A stretch of 12,567 nucleotides of DNA from Flavobacteriales bacterium (GTDB taxonomy: Bacteria; Bacteroidota; Bacteroidia; Flavobacteriales; Flavobacteriaceae). The translations under genes and the position numbers were made by a program. A model generated the notes under the pieces. It saw only the letters and a list, made by a program, of their open reading frames with translations, was not told the origin of the DNA and searched no databases. The DNA lies in contig JALVKK010000345.1 in NCBI GenBank assembly GCA_027033875.1, positions 1-12,567 on the forward strand, written 5' to 3'. Shown here one piece after another: positions 6,580-12,567 of the stretch. Each line of letters begins with the position of its first letter. The stretch's first letter is position 1.

Positions 6580-7687
6580 ATGATAACACAAGAACAACTC
6601 AAAGATTTGGAAAAACGTTTAACCGCTTTACATCACTATCTTTGACATAGACAGGAAGCGTATTGAGATAGAAAACGAAGAAGAAAAGACGGGAAATCCG
6701 GATTTTTGGAATGATCCGAAATCGGCTCAAAAAGTGATGAAATCCATTCAATCAAAAAAGAAGTGGTTGGTCGATTATCATACAGCTAAAGAGGCTTTTG
6801 AAGAATTGCAGGTTTTATATGATTTTTATAAAGATAAAGAAGCATCTGAAGAGGAAGTTGTAGAGCAGTACAAAACAACCAAAACTTTGATAGAGGATAT
6901 TGAGTTTCGCAATATGCTTTCGGGTGAAGCCGATCAACTCAGTGCCGTATTGCAAATAACTGCCGGTGCCGGCGGAACGGAAAGTAACGATTGGGCGGAA
7001 ATGCTTTTGCGTATGTATTTGATGTGGGCGCAAAAAAACGCTTATAAGACCAAAGAACTCAATTATCAAGCCGGCGATGTAGCCGGTGTCAAAACCGTTA
7101 CTATCGAAATTGAAGGCGATTATGCGTACGGTTACCTCAAAGGCGAAAACGGGGTACATCGTTTGGTACGGATTTCACCTTTTGACAGCAATGCCAAACG
7201 ACATACCTCATTTGCATCGGTATATGTATATCCGCTGGTTGACGATACCATCGAAATACAGATAAATCCGGCAGATATCAAATGGGAAACCATGAGAGCC
7301 AGCGGTGCCGGCGGACAAGCAGTCAATAAACTGGAAACAGCAGTACGTTTGCGACACGAACCCTCCGGTATTATCATTGAAAATTCCGAAACCCGTTCGC
7401 AATTGGAAAACAAAGAAAAGGCTATGAAATTGCTAAAATCACGGCTGTATGAAATAGAAATGCAAAAACGTATGGAAGAGCGCAATAAAATAGAAGCCGG
7501 GAAAAAGAAAATAGAATGGGGTTCGCAAATTAGAAATTATGTGATGCACCCTTACAAAATGGTTAAAGATGTCAGAACCGGTCATGAAACTTCGCAAGTA
7601 GATGATGTGATGAACGGTGAAATTGACGACTTCTTAAAAGCCTATTTGATGATGACCGGACAAAAACCGGATGATGAAAATAATTAA
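6580..7687 (+). CDS. prfB: Peptide chain release factor 2, programmed +1 frameshift
   Basis: Recognises UGA and UAA in the ribosomal A site and triggers peptide release. The true start is ATG 6580: MITQEQLKDLEKRL...LHHYL, 21 codons, then an in-frame TGA at 6643. A +1 slip at CTT-TGA-C (6640-6646) continues as DIDRKRIEIENEEE...NPDFWNDP, which is standard RF2 sequence. The product is 368 residues, near the E. coli 365. Key motifs in the +1 part: SPF codon-recognition tripeptide in RISPFDSNAKRHTSF, and the catalytic GGQ in RASGAGGQAVNKLETAVRL. An annotation starting at ATG 6734 would lack the first 51 residues. RF2 limits its own synthesis because termination at the UGA competes with the slip. 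No terminator is seen before tnaA, so read-through into it is possible. Confidence 0.97.
6640..6646 (+). promoter_or_regulatory. prfB frameshift site CTTTGAC
   Basis: The canonical RF2 slippery heptamer: CTT is decoded, then the ribosome slips from TGA (6643-6645) to GAC (6644-6646). The bases just before it (ATCACTAT) are not purine-rich, so the internal Shine-Dalgarno that stimulates slipping in E. coli is absent. Confidence 0.95.
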
Positions 7688-7698
7688 TAATCAAGAGC

Positions 7699-7713
7699 CG
7701 TTGCGTTGCAACG
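7699..7713. repeat. CGTTGCGTTGCAACG inverted-repeat element
   Basis: CGTTG (7699-7703) can pair with CAACG (7709-7713), and the inner CGTTGCAACG (7704-7713) is itself palindromic. It sits between prfB and the tnaA leader repeats and may be a decayed copy of a dispersed intergenic repeat. Only one copy is present in this window. Confidence 0.45.
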
Positions 7714-7718
7714 TCCCT

Positions 7719-7753
7719 ACTTTCAACTTTTAACTTTCAACTTTTAACTTTTA
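7719..7753 (+). repeat. Heptamer repeat in the tnaA leader
   Basis: Five perfect-period heptamers: ACTTTCA, ACTTTTA, ACTTTCA, ACTTTTA, ACTTTTA, then a decayed ACTAACT to 7760. The array abuts the tnaA ATG at 7761. It is the same unit as in the thrS leader at 671-698. Confidence 0.85.
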
Positions 7754-7760
7754 ACTAACT

Positions 7761-9137
7761 ATGGAATTTCCCTACGCAGAACCTTTTAAAATCAAAAGTA
7801 TTGAAAACATTAAGCGTTCCACTCTCGTGCAACGCAAACAATGGATTAAAGAAGCACAATACAATTTGTTTAATCTGAAAAGTGATCAGATTTTTATAGA
7901 CTTACTAACCGACAGCGGTACCGGGTCGATGAGCGACAATCAGTGGGCCGAAATCATGAAAGGTGATGAGGCTTATGCCGGTTCGCGTTCTTTTGATTTG
8001 CTCAAAACCAATGTGCAACGCATAACCGGATATAAATATTTAATTCCGACGCATCAAGGGCGTGCCGCCGAAAATGTTTTGTTTTCGGCCTTAGTCAAAG
8101 AAGGCGATGTCGTTCCGGGCAACTCGCATTTTGATACCACCAAAGGACATATCGAATTTCGTAAAGCCAAAGCCATTGATTGTACCATTGATGAAGCATC
8201 GGATACATCTGTATTTCACCCGTTTAAAGGTAATATAGATTTGAACAAACTCGAAAAAGTTTTTAAAACTTATCCGAAAGAGAATATCCCGATGCTTATC
8301 ATGACCGTTACTTGTAATACGGCAGGCGGGCAACCTGTATCTATGAAAAATATACGAGAAACTTCCGAATTGTGTCAAAGTTACGGTATTCCTCTGTTTT
8401 TTGACGGAGCGCGTTTTGCCGAAAATGCTTATTTTATCAAAAAACGTGAAGATGCTTATAAACACAAAACGATTAAAGACATTGTATTGGAAATGTTCAG
8501 TTACGGCGACGGTATGACTATGAGTGCCAAAAAAGACGGTTTGGTCAATATGGGCGGTTTTATTGCAACTAATGATGAGAATATATATAACAAAGCAACT
8601 GTTTTTGCCATTATGTATGAGGGATTTATAACTTATGGCGGCATGAGCGGGCGTGATATGGGAGCCTTAGCCATAGGTTTGGACGAAGCAACCGAATTTG
8701 ATTATCTCGAAAGTCGGGTTGAGCAAGTACAATATCTCGGACGAAAATTGATGGCAGCCGGCGTTCCGGTTCAACAGCCCATAGGCGGACACGCTATATA
8801 TTTGGACGCCAACAAATTTGTTCCGACCATTCCTCGCGACCAATACCGAGCGCAGGCATTAGCTGTCGAATTATATATAGTCGGAGGGATTAGAGCCGTG
8901 GAAATTGGCACTATTCTTGCCGACAGAGATCCCGAAACAGGTAATAACCGTTATCCGGACTTGGAATTAGTCCGTTTGGCAATTCCGCGACGGACTTATA
9001 CCAATAATCATATGGACTACGTAGCTGCAGTGATAGAACAGGTGTATCAAACCAGACATGAAGCCAAAACAGGTTATGAAATTATATATGAAGCGCCTAT
9101 TTTGAGACATTTTACCGTAAAATTGCGGAAAATTTAG
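7761..9137 (+). CDS. tnaA: Tryptophanase (PLP-dependent beta-eliminating lyase)
   Basis: Splits L-tryptophan into indole, pyruvate and ammonia in the cytoplasm. 458 residues, full family length. PLP-fold landmarks: FIDLLTDSGTGSMS (46-58), GDEAYAGS with Tyr72, IPTHQGR (95-101), TCNTAGGQPVS (184-194, Asn186), FFDGARFAENAYF (Asp215, Arg218), and the Schiff-base lysine in SAKKD (K257/K258, the second by family alignment). The close relative tyrosine phenol-lyase has FTTT and an Arg in 'RSMERG'. Here the equivalents are FDTT (Asp125) and RAVEIG (Ile382), both as in E. coli TnaA, so tryptophan is the expected substrate. I see no TnaC-like leader peptide in the 73-nt gap upstream and no TAnnTTTG box. 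The leader is an inverted repeat plus heptamers. It is followed by an ArsC-family gene 25 nt on. Confidence 0.92.
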   Translation: MEFPYAEPFKIKSIENIKRSTLVQRKQWIKEAQYNLFNLKSDQIFIDLLTDSGTGSMSDNQWAEIMKGDEAYAGSRSFDLLKTNVQRITGYKYLIPTHQGRAAENVLFSALVKEGDVVPGNSHFDTTKGHIEFRKAKAIDCTIDEASDTSVFHPFKGNIDLNKLEKVFKTYPKENIPMLIMTVTCNTAGGQPVSMKNIRETSELCQSYGIPLFFDGARFAENAYFIKKREDAYKHKTIKDIVLEMFSYGDGMTMSAKKDGLVNMGGFIATNDENIYNKATVFAIMYEGFITYGGMSGRDMGALAIGLDEATEFDYLESRVEQVQYLGRKLMAAGVPVQQPIGGHAIYLDANKFVPTIPRDQYRAQALAVELYIVGGIRAVEIGTILADRDPETGNNRYPDLELVRLAIPRRTYTNNHMDYVAAVIEQVYQTRHEAKTGYEIIYEAPILRHFTVKLRKI

Positions 9138-9162
9138 TAGCAAATAACCAAAAATATAAAAT

Positions 9163-9522
9163 ATGAGCAAAATAACAGTATGGCACAATTCACGTTGTCG
9201 TAAGAGCCGCGAAGGTTTGGCAATGGCTGAAAAAATTGCCGGAGAAAAAGGACTTGAAGTAGCAATACGAAAATATTTGGATAATCCGCCGAACATTGAA
9301 GAAATAACCAAAGTCGTTGAAATGATAGGTATTGATCCGATAGAATTGGTTAGGACCAAAGAAGCTATTTGGAAAGAGCAATATAAAGGAAAAGATTTGA
9401 CAAATGAACAGATAATTGAAGCCATGAGTCTGTATCCCAAACTGATTGAACGACCTGTTGTGATGTATAACGACAAAGCGGTTTTGGCACGTCCGGCTGA
9501 AAAGGTTTTGGATATGTTTTAG
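9163..9522 (+). CDS. arsC: ArsC-family (glutaredoxin-type arsenate reductase) protein
   Basis: A 119-residue thioredoxin-fold protein of the ArsC/Spx/YffB family. The N-terminal HNSRCRKSREGL carries the reactive Cys12 with the C-x-x-S pattern. Three arginines that bind oxyanion in classical ArsC are matched: Arg64 in ELVRTKE, Arg97 in IERPVV and Arg110 in LARPAEKVLDMF. These support true ArsC rather than Spx-like character. The family reduces arsenate to arsenite using glutathione and glutaredoxin. Bacteroidota often lack glutathione, and no arsR, arsB or acr3 gene is nearby, so the physiological role is open. It lies 25 nt after tnaA without a promoter box between them, suggesting co-transcription, and is closed by a terminator. 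Confidence 0.85.
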   Translation: MSKITVWHNSRCRKSREGLAMAEKIAGEKGLEVAIRKYLDNPPNIEEITKVVEMIGIDPIELVRTKEAIWKEQYKGKDLTNEQIIEAMSLYPKLIERPVVMYNDKAVLARPAEKVLDMF

Positions 9523-9578
9523 CCTACATATCTAAATAGTAAGCAAGAAATAACTGCATATCAAACAAATTGTGCGAA

Positions 9579-9615
9579 AACAAAAATCCGGTACATTTAA
9601 TACCGGATTTTTGTT
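9579..9615. terminator. Bidirectional terminator between arsC and porin genes
   Basis: A perfect 15-bp stem, AACAAAAATCCGGTA (9579-9593) with TACCGGATTTTTGTT (9601-9615), and a 7-nt loop. A/T tracts flank the CCGG core on both sides. It lies between convergent genes ending at 9522 (plus) and 9655 (minus). Confidence 0.85.
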
Positions 9616-9654
9616 ATGAATAAAGGAGTAATGATATAATCGAAACTTAATGTG

Positions 9655-10785
9655 TTAAAAATCCAATTGAACTCTAAACAAATGTCCTTGTAAGTTGCCC
9701 AAAACTTTGTTTTTGTCGTCTGTTATGACATAATTGTACATAAAACGAACATGAGACGTCAAATACCAATTAAAACCAAAAGATAAATTATTGATTTCTT
9801 TGGGATTACCCGGGTTGGCATCGATAACATCATCTGACATTTGCATATTGGAGATACGTGCTAAAAGTTCAACGGCTCCCCATCCGCCGTGTTCTACATC
9901 GGTTTTGGGTTTGATACGACCAAAAGCACCGTGTTTGTAAGGACGATGTTCGCCGGTCAAAATATAACTTCCCATCACATAATAGCTATTGATACCGTAA
10001 GTTTTATCGATATCGTTAGATACTTTTAAAGTTTTATATTCCGATTGTAAGGAAAAAGATCGATAATCGGCTGCAAATTCAAAACCTATGCTTTGTCGGT
10101 TTTCTCCGCCCGGAAATGCGTAATGATATTTGCTTCCCATGTGATTTTCCGGTCTGAATTTTAAATCTTTGTAAGGACGATTGGCAAAATTTAAACCAAC
10201 GTGTACCAGTGTATTATTGTCTTTATTCCACAAAGGAACAGCGCCGATTCTGGCAGAAAAATTTTCACCTATTTCCAAACTCCCGTCTTTAAAACCTTCG
10301 CCGGCACTCCCATTGTTGGTCATAGCCATTTGCAAGAAGGCTTTACCGTCAAACAAATTAAAATTGTCATAATGTAATCCGCTGCCGTTTCGACCGTTTT
10401 GCATTGCCGTCAGCATAGCTCTTTCAAAAAACGGAATATATTTGCTGCTGGTCATCATATCCAAACCGGTAGGTTCGGGTTTGCTACCGGCATAAAAATT
10501 ACCGATATTTTTGTTTTCATACTTAATGTACAGATCTTTAAAAGTCGGTGCTGCATGTGCAAAACCTAATTCTACTTTATACTTAAAATGCGATGATAAA
10601 GCGCCGGAGGCCGATAAATATACCCGTCTGAACTCATTGCCGTTAAACCAGTCAGTAGCTTTTTCGTTTTTTAAAAATTCAAAATCATACTGAATACGTC
10701 CGTTGATTTTTACGGTTTTTTCTTGTGCAGTCATTTTTGAAAAAAACAAAACAAAAATGATTATTAAATTTAATTGATATTTCAT
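9655..10785 (-). CDS. Outer-membrane porin, phosphate-selective porin O/P-like
   Basis: A 376-residue predicted 16-strand-type beta-barrel. The signal peptide is residues 1-20 (MKYQLNLIIIFVLFFSKMTA, then QEK). The mature protein begins with a strand typical of the OprO/OprP family (VKINGRIQYDFEFL), followed by FRRVYLSASGALSSHFKYKVELGFA and FKDLYIKYENK. The alternating hydrophobic and aromatic pattern continues to the C-terminal strand HLFRVQLDF, which ends in Phe as outer-membrane barrels do for BAM recognition. Segments such as GGWGAVELLARISNM and NNLSFGFNWYLTSHVRFMYNYV are characteristic of this family in Bacteroidota. In Pseudomonas the family takes up phosphate or pyrophosphate. No phosphate genes are near, so anion selectivity here is inferred only. 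Single gene with its own promoter box. Confidence 0.88.
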   Translation of the reverse strand: MKYQLNLIIIFVLFFSKMTAQEKTVKINGRIQYDFEFLKNEKATDWFNGNEFRRVYLSASGALSSHFKYKVELGFAHAAPTFKDLYIKYENKNIGNFYAGSKPEPTGLDMMTSSKYIPFFERAMLTAMQNGRNGSGLHYDNFNLFDGKAFLQMAMTNNGSAGEGFKDGSLEIGENFSARIGAVPLWNKDNNTLVHVGLNFANRPYKDLKFRPENHMGSKYHYAFPGGENRQSIGFEFAADYRSFSLQSEYKTLKVSNDIDKTYGINSYYVMGSYILTGEHRPYKHGAFGRIKPKTDVEHGGWGAVELLARISNMQMSDDVIDANPGNPKEINNLSFGFNWYLTSHVRFMYNYVITDDKNKVLGNLQGHLFRVQLDF

Positions 10786-10810
10786 AATAATTTTTTTATA
10801 ATTTGACGTT

Positions 10811-10818
10811 CAAAAATA
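10811..10818 (-). promoter_or_regulatory. Predicted -7 box of the porin gene
   Basis: On the minus strand this reads TATTTTTG, matching TAnnTTTG, and ends 25 nt before the porin ATG (10785). A -33 TTG at normal spacing is not evident. Confidence 0.45.
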
Positions 10819-10874
10819 CAAGAAAAAAATTAACGAAAAATTAAAAACAATACATTTTTTGACAAAAGTCATAA

Positions 10875-11294
10875 AAGTGCTATTTTTTCACATTAGATAA
10901 TATCAATCCGCTGTTTATCAATGCTGCACAAGGTAATTTTCATCTACAATCCAATTCGCCATGTATTGATGCCGGTACCGATATGGGGTTAGCGTTCAAC
11001 GGTAATGCTCCTGATATGGGGTGTTTTGAATTTGGGTCTTCAGACATTGACAATTTATCCATATCGGCATATCAATTTACCCCCAATCCTGTTCATAATC
11101 AACTGTTTATAAAACAAGAACAACCGCAATATATCTGCATAAAACTAATGGACAATTGCGGTAGAAAAATATTACAGTTGCAAACAGGACAAAAAATTAT
11201 TCCTGTAAAAATTGACAATTTACCTTCCGGTATTTATCATATTTTAATAACCAAACAAGAACATTTATATTTGCAAAAAATTAATATTTTATAG
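10875..11294 (+). pseudogene. 3' remnant of a beta-helix protein with T9SS sorting tail
   Basis: The frame is open from just after a TAA at 10872 to the stop ending at 11294, about 139 codons. Recognisable sequence begins before the first ATG (10983): NINPLFINAAQGNFHLQSNS at roughly 10899-10958, then PCIDAGTDMG and GNAPDMGCFEFG. This is the characteristic end of right-handed parallel beta-helix proteins (forms such as 'DPLF...F.L...SP.ID.G...PDIGA.E'). It is followed by a type A T9SS C-terminal sorting domain: FTPNPVHNQLFIK, IKLMDNCGRKIL, KIDNLPSGIYHILI and QKINIL. No start codon, signal peptide or helix coils precede it; upstream sequence is AT-rich noncoding. The full gene would normally be several hundred codons, so the 5' part is lost. 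A small expressed ORF from ATG 10983 (103 aa) is possible but would lack an export signal. Confidence 0.8.
11266..11273 (+). promoter_or_regulatory. Predicted -7 box of acylphosphatase gene inside the remnant
   Basis: TATATTTG matches TAnnTTTG and ends 24 nt before the acylphosphatase ATG. It overlaps the Leu-Tyr-Leu codons near the end of the preceding remnant. No -33 TTG is evident. Confidence 0.45.
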
Positions 11295-11297
11295 ATT

Positions 11298-11579
11298 ATG
11301 ACTTGCAAACATTTAAACATCAGAGTAAGTGGCAAAGTACAAGGTGTTTGGTTTCGCAAATATACCAAAGACCAAGCAGATGCACTTAAACTTTTCGGCA
11401 CCGTACAAAATATGCCCGACGGTAGTGTCTATATTGAAGTGGAAAGTACCGACGATGCTCTTTTGGATAAATTCATCAAATGCTTAGAAAACGGCTCACC
11501 TTTATCGAGGGTTGATCATATTGAAACTGAGCGACGTACTGAATGTAACAACTATAAATCATTTGAAATTATCAGGTAA
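11298..11579 (+). CDS. acyP: Acylphosphatase
   Basis: Hydrolyses acyl phosphates such as acetyl phosphate or 1,3-bisphosphoglycerate in the cytoplasm. 93 residues, normal length. The phosphate-binding loop GKVQGVWFR supplies catalytic Arg20, and VQNMPDGSV supplies catalytic Asn38, at the expected spacing. The start ATG at 11298 is 3 nt after the stop of the upstream remnant and gives the standard N-terminus HLNIRVSGKVQGV. Its promoter box lies within the end of the remnant, so expression should not depend on the lost gene. A plausible secondary frame at 11512-11694 overlaps its end but looks noncoding. Confidence 0.95.
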   Translation: MTCKHLNIRVSGKVQGVWFRKYTKDQADALKLFGTVQNMPDGSVYIEVESTDDALLDKFIKCLENGSPLSRVDHIETERRTECNNYKSFEIIR

Positions 11580-11700
11580 GAAGTTTTTTAAACCTACAAA
11601 ATGGTTCAAGAAGAAGCAATGCGTAAGTATAAAATTCATAAAAAAACCACCAAAAATAAGAGACATTAAGTATCAAGTAGCTTGTGTCAAGTGACAAGTT

Positions 11701-11742
11701 GGATAAGGGATAAGGGATAAGGGATAAGAGATGAGGGGTGAG
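11701..11742 (+). repeat. GGATAAG heptamer array, G-rich
   Basis: Four perfect GGATAAG units (11701-11728) and two diverged ones (AGATGAG, GGGTGAG). The plus strand is almost all purine and has G-runs at 11707-11709, 11714-11716, 11721-11723 and 11735-11738. Confidence 0.9.
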
Positions 11743-11790
11743 AGAAAATTTAACAAAACACTAAATATTCTTTGAAATACAAAAAAGCCA

Positions 11791-11826
11791 CAATTCATCA
11801 ATTCCTCAATTCATCATTTCATCAAT
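11791..11826 (+). repeat. CAATTCAT octamer array
   Basis: Units CAATTCAT, CAATTCCT, CAATTCAT and CATTTCAT followed by CAAT. A short tandem array with single-base variants, lying between the heptamer array and the peroxiredoxin promoter. Confidence 0.85.
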
Positions 11827-11894
11827 ATAAATAATTCCTATTGACAAATAAAATAGTTTTATAGAACGATAGTGGTTTTCTACACGGTTTAGAT

Positions 11895-11902
11895 TATTTT
11901 TG
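11895..11902 (+). promoter_or_regulatory. Predicted -7 box of the peroxiredoxin gene
   Basis: TATTTTTG matches TAnnTTTG and ends 32 nt before the ATG at 11935. The -33 region has no clear TTG. No OxyR-type site was recognised. Confidence 0.45.
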
Positions 11903-11934
11903 TTGCGGATTATTAATTAATAAAATATATAATT

Positions 11935-12564
11935 ATGAGTTTAGTAGGAAAAAAAGCCCCTGATTTTAAAGCGGTTGCCGTAGTAAACGGCGGAGAATTT
12001 CAAGAAGATTTTTCTTTGGAACAATACAAAGGCAAAAAAGTTATTTTCTTTTTCTATCCTTTGGATTTTACATTTGTTTGTCCAACGGAAATCATTGCAT
12101 TTCAAGAACAAATAGCCGAATTTGAAAAACGCAATACCGTTGTAGTCGGTTGTTCCATCGATTCGCAATATTCACACTGGGCATGGTTAAATACACCGCA
12201 AGAAAAAGGCGGTATTCAAGGTGTTAAATACCCCTTAGTAGCCGATTTAGACAAAACCATCGCTATGAAATACAATGTATTAGGCGGCGATTATCTGGTT
12301 GATGAAGAAGGCGATATATCATTTGAAGGCAGTCCGGTGGCTTTCCGCGGTTTGTTCTTAATCGATGAAGAAGGTGTTGTGCAACATTCTTTGGTCAATA
12401 ATTTGGGATTGGGACGTAGTGTTAAAGAAGCTTTGCGTTTAATTGACGCTTTGACACACTTACAAAAATATGGTGAAGTTTGTCCGGCTAACTGGGAAGA
12501 AGGTCAAGAAGCTTTAAAACCTACTTTTGATGGTGTTGCCGAATACTTATCGCACAAAAAATAA
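11935..12564 (+). CDS. Typical 2-Cys peroxiredoxin (AhpC/Prx1 type)
   Basis: Reduces hydrogen peroxide and organic hydroperoxides in the cytoplasm using thioredoxin- or AhpF-type electron donors. 209 residues, normal for the class. The active site YPLDFTFVCPTE holds the peroxidatic Cys49 with Thr46, and Arg138 (VAFRGLFLID) is the conserved active-site arginine. The resolving Cys183 is in GEVCPANW near the C-terminus, so it forms an intersubunit disulfide. The extended loop between the DKTIA helix and RGLFLID (residues 113-136) is of the kind seen in Bacteroidota homologues. GGIQ at 92-95 stands where robustly peroxide-sensitive eukaryotic Prx have GGLG, and the C-terminal YF motif is absent, suggesting resistance to overoxidation (inference). 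No ahpF follows within the window, which ends 3 nt after the stop codon. Confidence 0.95.
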   Translation: MSLVGKKAPDFKAVAVVNGGEFQEDFSLEQYKGKKVIFFFYPLDFTFVCPTEIIAFQEQIAEFEKRNTVVVGCSIDSQYSHWAWLNTPQEKGGIQGVKYPLVADLDKTIAMKYNVLGGDYLVDEEGDISFEGSPVAFRGLFLIDEEGVVQHSLVNNLGLGRSVKEALRLIDALTHLQKYGEVCPANWEEGQEALKPTFDGVAEYLSHKK

Positions 12565-12567
12565 TAA

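Larger units (their letters stand above)
11580..11934. other. 355-nt intergenic region with tandem repeats, no gene
   Basis: I see no coding sequence or tRNA here. In order it contains an AT-rich stretch, a patch of CAAGT/ACTTG-type short direct and inverted repeats (11671-11700), a G-rich heptamer array (11701-11742), an octamer array (11791-11826), and the predicted promoter of the peroxiredoxin gene. No clear terminator for acylphosphatase was found. Confidence 0.75.

Noticed and set aside
6734..7687. prfB annotated from ATG 6734
   Set aside because: Conserved RF2 sequence continues upstream through the CTTTGAC frameshift to ATG 6580, so 6734 is an internal methionine.
7761..9137. Tyrosine phenol-lyase instead of tryptophanase
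   Set aside because: The residues distinguishing the two (Asp125 in FDTT, Ile382 in RAVEIG) match tryptophanase, not tyrosine phenol-lyase.
10857..10872. Short inverted repeat TGAC-AAAA-GTCA near the remnant's broken end
   Set aside because: A 4-bp stem is too short to call a terminator or a transposon end, and no target-site duplication is visible.
11512..11694. 60-residue plus-strand frame after acylphosphatase
   Set aside because: It overlaps the end of acyP in another frame, is Lys/Ile-rich low-complexity sequence and runs into the repeat patch; it has no family features.
11671..11826. CRISPR-like array
   Set aside because: The units are 7-8 bp with no spacers; these are simple tandem repeats.

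Overview
The window reads as a chromosomal segment of a member of the Bacteroidota. It is AT-rich, and most starts lack a convincing Shine-Dalgarno sequence. TAnnTTTG (-7 type) boxes recur 22-38 nt upstream of start codons. The gene content also fits: a type IX secretion (T9SS) C-terminal sorting domain, a START-like small protein, a phosphate-selective-porin-like outer-membrane protein, and infC/peroxiredoxin sequences of Bacteroidota type. I cannot place it securely to class; the IF3 and peroxiredoxin sequences look closest to Flavobacteriia-like or Bacteroidia-like forms I remember.

Layout. 1-622: promoter, a cytoplasmic 11-residue-repeat amphipathic helix protein, and a perfect 48-bp palindromic terminator. 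657-3982: the translation operon thrS-infC-rpmI-rplT, closed by a 24-bp-stem terminator. Its infC has no ATG, GTG or TTG at the expected position and appears to start at an AUA codon. rplT probably has an extra internal promoter. 4049-5327: a secreted papain-like C1B peptidase, convergent with a secreted, very basic Spy/CpxP-like protein (minus strand, 5348-5884). 6094-6486 (minus): a START-like domain protein with its own terminator. 6580-7687: prfB with the programmed +1 frameshift CTTTGAC, so the gene is longer than the uninterrupted reading frame that begins at 6734. 7761-9522: tryptophanase followed 25 nt later by an ArsC-family reductase, then a terminator. 9655-10785 (minus): a porin. 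10875-11294: the 3' remnant of a beta-helix T9SS-secreted protein. 11298-11579: acylphosphatase. 11580-11934: a repeat-filled intergenic stretch. 11935-12564: a 2-Cys peroxiredoxin.

Functionally this is mostly core housekeeping (translation initiation, elongation and termination), interspersed with envelope and secreted proteins and redox or metabolic enzymes. I see no phage, plasmid, CRISPR, toxin-antitoxin or defence locus, and no convincing multi-gene undescribed system. The items most worth following are the AUA start of infC, the SD-less prfB frameshift site, the decapitated T9SS cargo gene that carries the acylphosphatase promoter inside its last codons, and the heptamer repeats sitting in the ribosome-binding position of thrS and tnaA.
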